A DNA stretch of 64,000 nucleotides, taken from contig JAFQTN010000004.1 of NCBI GenBank assembly GCA_017409025.1, positions 28,524 to 92,523 of the forward strand, given 5' to 3'. Positions within the stretch are counted from its first letter, which is position 1. Each line of letters starts with the position of its first letter. This stretch comes from Bacilli bacterium (GTDB taxonomy: Bacteria > Bacillota_I > Bacilli_A > RF39 > UBA660). Under the pieces are notes generated by a model, which did not search any database, was not told the DNA's origin, and saw nothing but the letters and a program-made list of their open reading frames with translations. A program made the position numbers and the translations under genes. Of the stretch, positions 63,701 through 64,000 are shown one piece after another.

Positions 63701-63802
63701 TCAGATGATTGTACGAGAAATGGAACTATTAGTCGTGATCGTGATTATAACGGAGCTAGTAATGAAGAATGGGCATATCGTTATGCTTGCGATGTATCGT
63801 AA
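60767..63802 (+). CDS. Giant pilin-like surface protein with InlB-type repeats
   Basis: 1011 residues. A class III signal (MKRLNNKG then FTLIELLATLAVLSLVITIV) marks it as a prepilin-peptidase substrate, yet the globular part is far larger than any normal pilin. After a pilin-like head (to about 140) and an Ig-like region come two tandem 292-residue units, each with Listeria-Bacteroides-type repeats (TYDLNSTGATQSASTG, TLYAQWTA, CKWNTK-DGTG, NVTLYAICTANKVTIKYKLG). A Ser/Gly linker and a Cys-rich end (six or more Cys) follow. Probably an adhesin at a pilus tip. The ATG at 60767 follows AGGTG. Confidence 0.8.
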   Translation: MKRLNNKGFTLIELLATLAVLSLVITIVIYISTSVITNAKQNSYQVTINNIEKTANSYVIENKGDSYWLKNSDNTEYQCITVQNLIDKGFFKNDVLSSEISDGVTVSNDNMIYLERNQYNKTVIRNILLVGEKSNYTGLCGDFKVSGSISFDVEPDLNIWSKKKDITIYYNVKNNIDKVSNYTYNYQFNDETYSDNFNNRSVTKEITVTENGDLIANIYNGSDSVSVNTLHIGKIDNEGPVIEQKYTGPNVVRGSVTIPLILSDAASGVDYSSFGLSDLKVTIGGVSINSGLTLEPKNDNSYDLIIEDLSNEGNVIITIPNNSLFDVLGNGNDSIVLNPDVKFSNVYMIDLNGNGATSSGTTSIYEKYNTGIYRDSSLSNKMTTSSNPITKPTRSYTITYDLNSTGATQSASTGTVNYAYNGHYTATSGGTQMINSDGYITSDFTTTKYTSNQTLYAQWTARSTTLATITKTGYTCKWNTKSDGTGIEYDSGKTDYTTDGNVTLYAICTANKVTIKYKLGSGESLTNSTTDNGVTYTWDVDSNNIIQKNGKPLISTIKYGESIHVNGLSDYNNGKYLKITKVGYTGVSSNEWKCVSSSCIVANKTYSQTTNTYTADDFCDASSEDCEVILGVNWTPDTYTISLNGNGAMSLGTTTIYEKYNTGIYKDNSLSMRMTTSNNAITKPIRSYTITYDLNSTGATQSASTGKVNYTYNGYYTTASGGTQLINSNGYITSEFTTTKYTSNQTLYAQWTAGSTTLATITKTGHTCKWNTKNDGTGDNYNSGNTGYTTDKNVTLYAICTANKVTIKYKLGSGEKITAQTKNKDKTETYNWTVDSNNIIMKNGSYLTATIEYGKEIGGNGLANYNNGNYMKITKTGYTAVSSKQWKCISGCTVANKTYNQATTSYTASDFCDISNGNCEVILGVNWKKNSSSGSGSSTGGNDTTTTEYYCIEACGLRPNCNICKDYFPNDTVVNSIPSDDCTRNGTISRDRDYNGASNEEWAYRYACDVS
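61816..62691 (+). repeat. 876-bp tandem repeat, unit 1
   Basis: Begins TTTGAATGGTAATGGTGC and is repeated in frame 876 bp later with many long identical stretches. Confidence 0.85.
62692..63551 (+). repeat. 876-bp tandem repeat, unit 2
   Basis: Second unit, starting at the same TTTGAATGGTAATGGTGC and ending near GTGTAAATTGG; slightly diverged from unit 1, mainly at third positions and in the KYKLGSGE-proximal part. Confidence 0.85.
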
Positions 63803-63828
63803 AAATTAATAAAAAAATATATATGATT

Positions 63829-63866
63829 AAAAAAGTTAATGTAATAAATTTACATTAACTTTTCAG
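63829..63866 (+). terminator. Terminator after the giant pilin-like gene
   Basis: 14-bp perfect stem AAAAGTTAATGTAA / TTACATTAACTTTT; the following T-run is short (TTTTC). Confidence 0.65.
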
Positions 63867-64000
63867 ATTGTTGACAAAGTGATATATTTGAAAAAATATA
63901 TTGCTTTTTCTTTGCTATAAATTATTTTTTTGATAATTTGCTGAAAAAATAGTCTGATTTGTTTAATATTTGTGTATTTTTTCTTGCTATTCCATCTCCA
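63867..64000. other. End of window, no gene seen
   Basis: AT-rich noncoding sequence. A TTGACA occurs at 63871-63876 but no -10 box stands at the right distance. Confidence 0.5.

Overview
This is very AT-rich DNA from the low-GC Gram-positive side (Bacilli / Mollicutes-like Firmicutes, probably an uncultured gut-type lineage). The grounds are the gene order ireB-ruvX-DUF1292-mltG-trmR-trhP1-trhP2-greA and miaB-ymcA, known from Bacillus; a leucine T-box; bulged and extended -10 promoters; and AGGAGG-type ribosome sites. TGA is used as a stop (priA, ireB, trmR) and tryptophan is always TGG, so this is the standard bacterial code and not the Mycoplasma code. MltG, a PopT homologue, a sortase-type signal and pilins suggest a walled cell.

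Layout: 1-2225 carries the end of priA and rlmD. 2220-5463 is an accessory island bounded by a 23-bp direct repeat of the rlmD 3' end; it holds a HAD phosphatase, a dead NUDIX gene, a RhuM-family protein and an endonuclease III-like glycosylase. 5626-8824 holds a papain-like peptidase and T-box-leuS. 8927-11730 holds envelope proteins and a pilin. 11821-18918 is a conserved core block: ireB, ruvX, mltG, the tRNA wobble-uridine hydroxylation set, greA and trigger factor. tRNA-Lys, tRNA-Ile and tRNA-Glu follow. 19425-27633 holds uncharacterised membrane proteins, two tandem transglutaminase-like proteins and two flavoproteins. 27679-34151 holds uvsE, a small convergent RNA/peptide locus, ackA and cysteine-peptidase or coiled-coil membrane proteins. 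34242-35640 is a frameshifted IS110-family element. 35911-41963 is a membrane-bound XRE regulator with two ABC ATPase-permease fusions. Then come lon, a four-gene cohesin/dockerin-like surface operon (44657-50652), holA, lepA, miaB, ymcA, an AlkD-like protein, popT, a YigZ protein, uvrC and a giant pilin-like protein with two 876-bp repeats.

The most striking item is 28665-28972, between uvsE and ackA. The minus strand encodes a 30-residue lysine-flanked hydrophobic peptide with a strong Shine-Dalgarno that is locked in a 10-bp hairpin, expressed from an extended -10 promoter. The plus strand has a near-consensus promoter (TTGACA, 17 nt, TATTAT) and an 11-bp hairpin followed by seven T, giving an RNA of about 114 nt that runs convergently over the 3' end of the peptide message. 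This is the architecture of a type I toxin-antitoxin module (as in txpA/RatA and bsrG/SR4), but I do not recognise the peptide as a known family. Second in interest are the RhuM-glycosylase island and the cohesin/dockerin surface operon.

All assignments come from reading the sequence and remembered family signatures; no database search was run.
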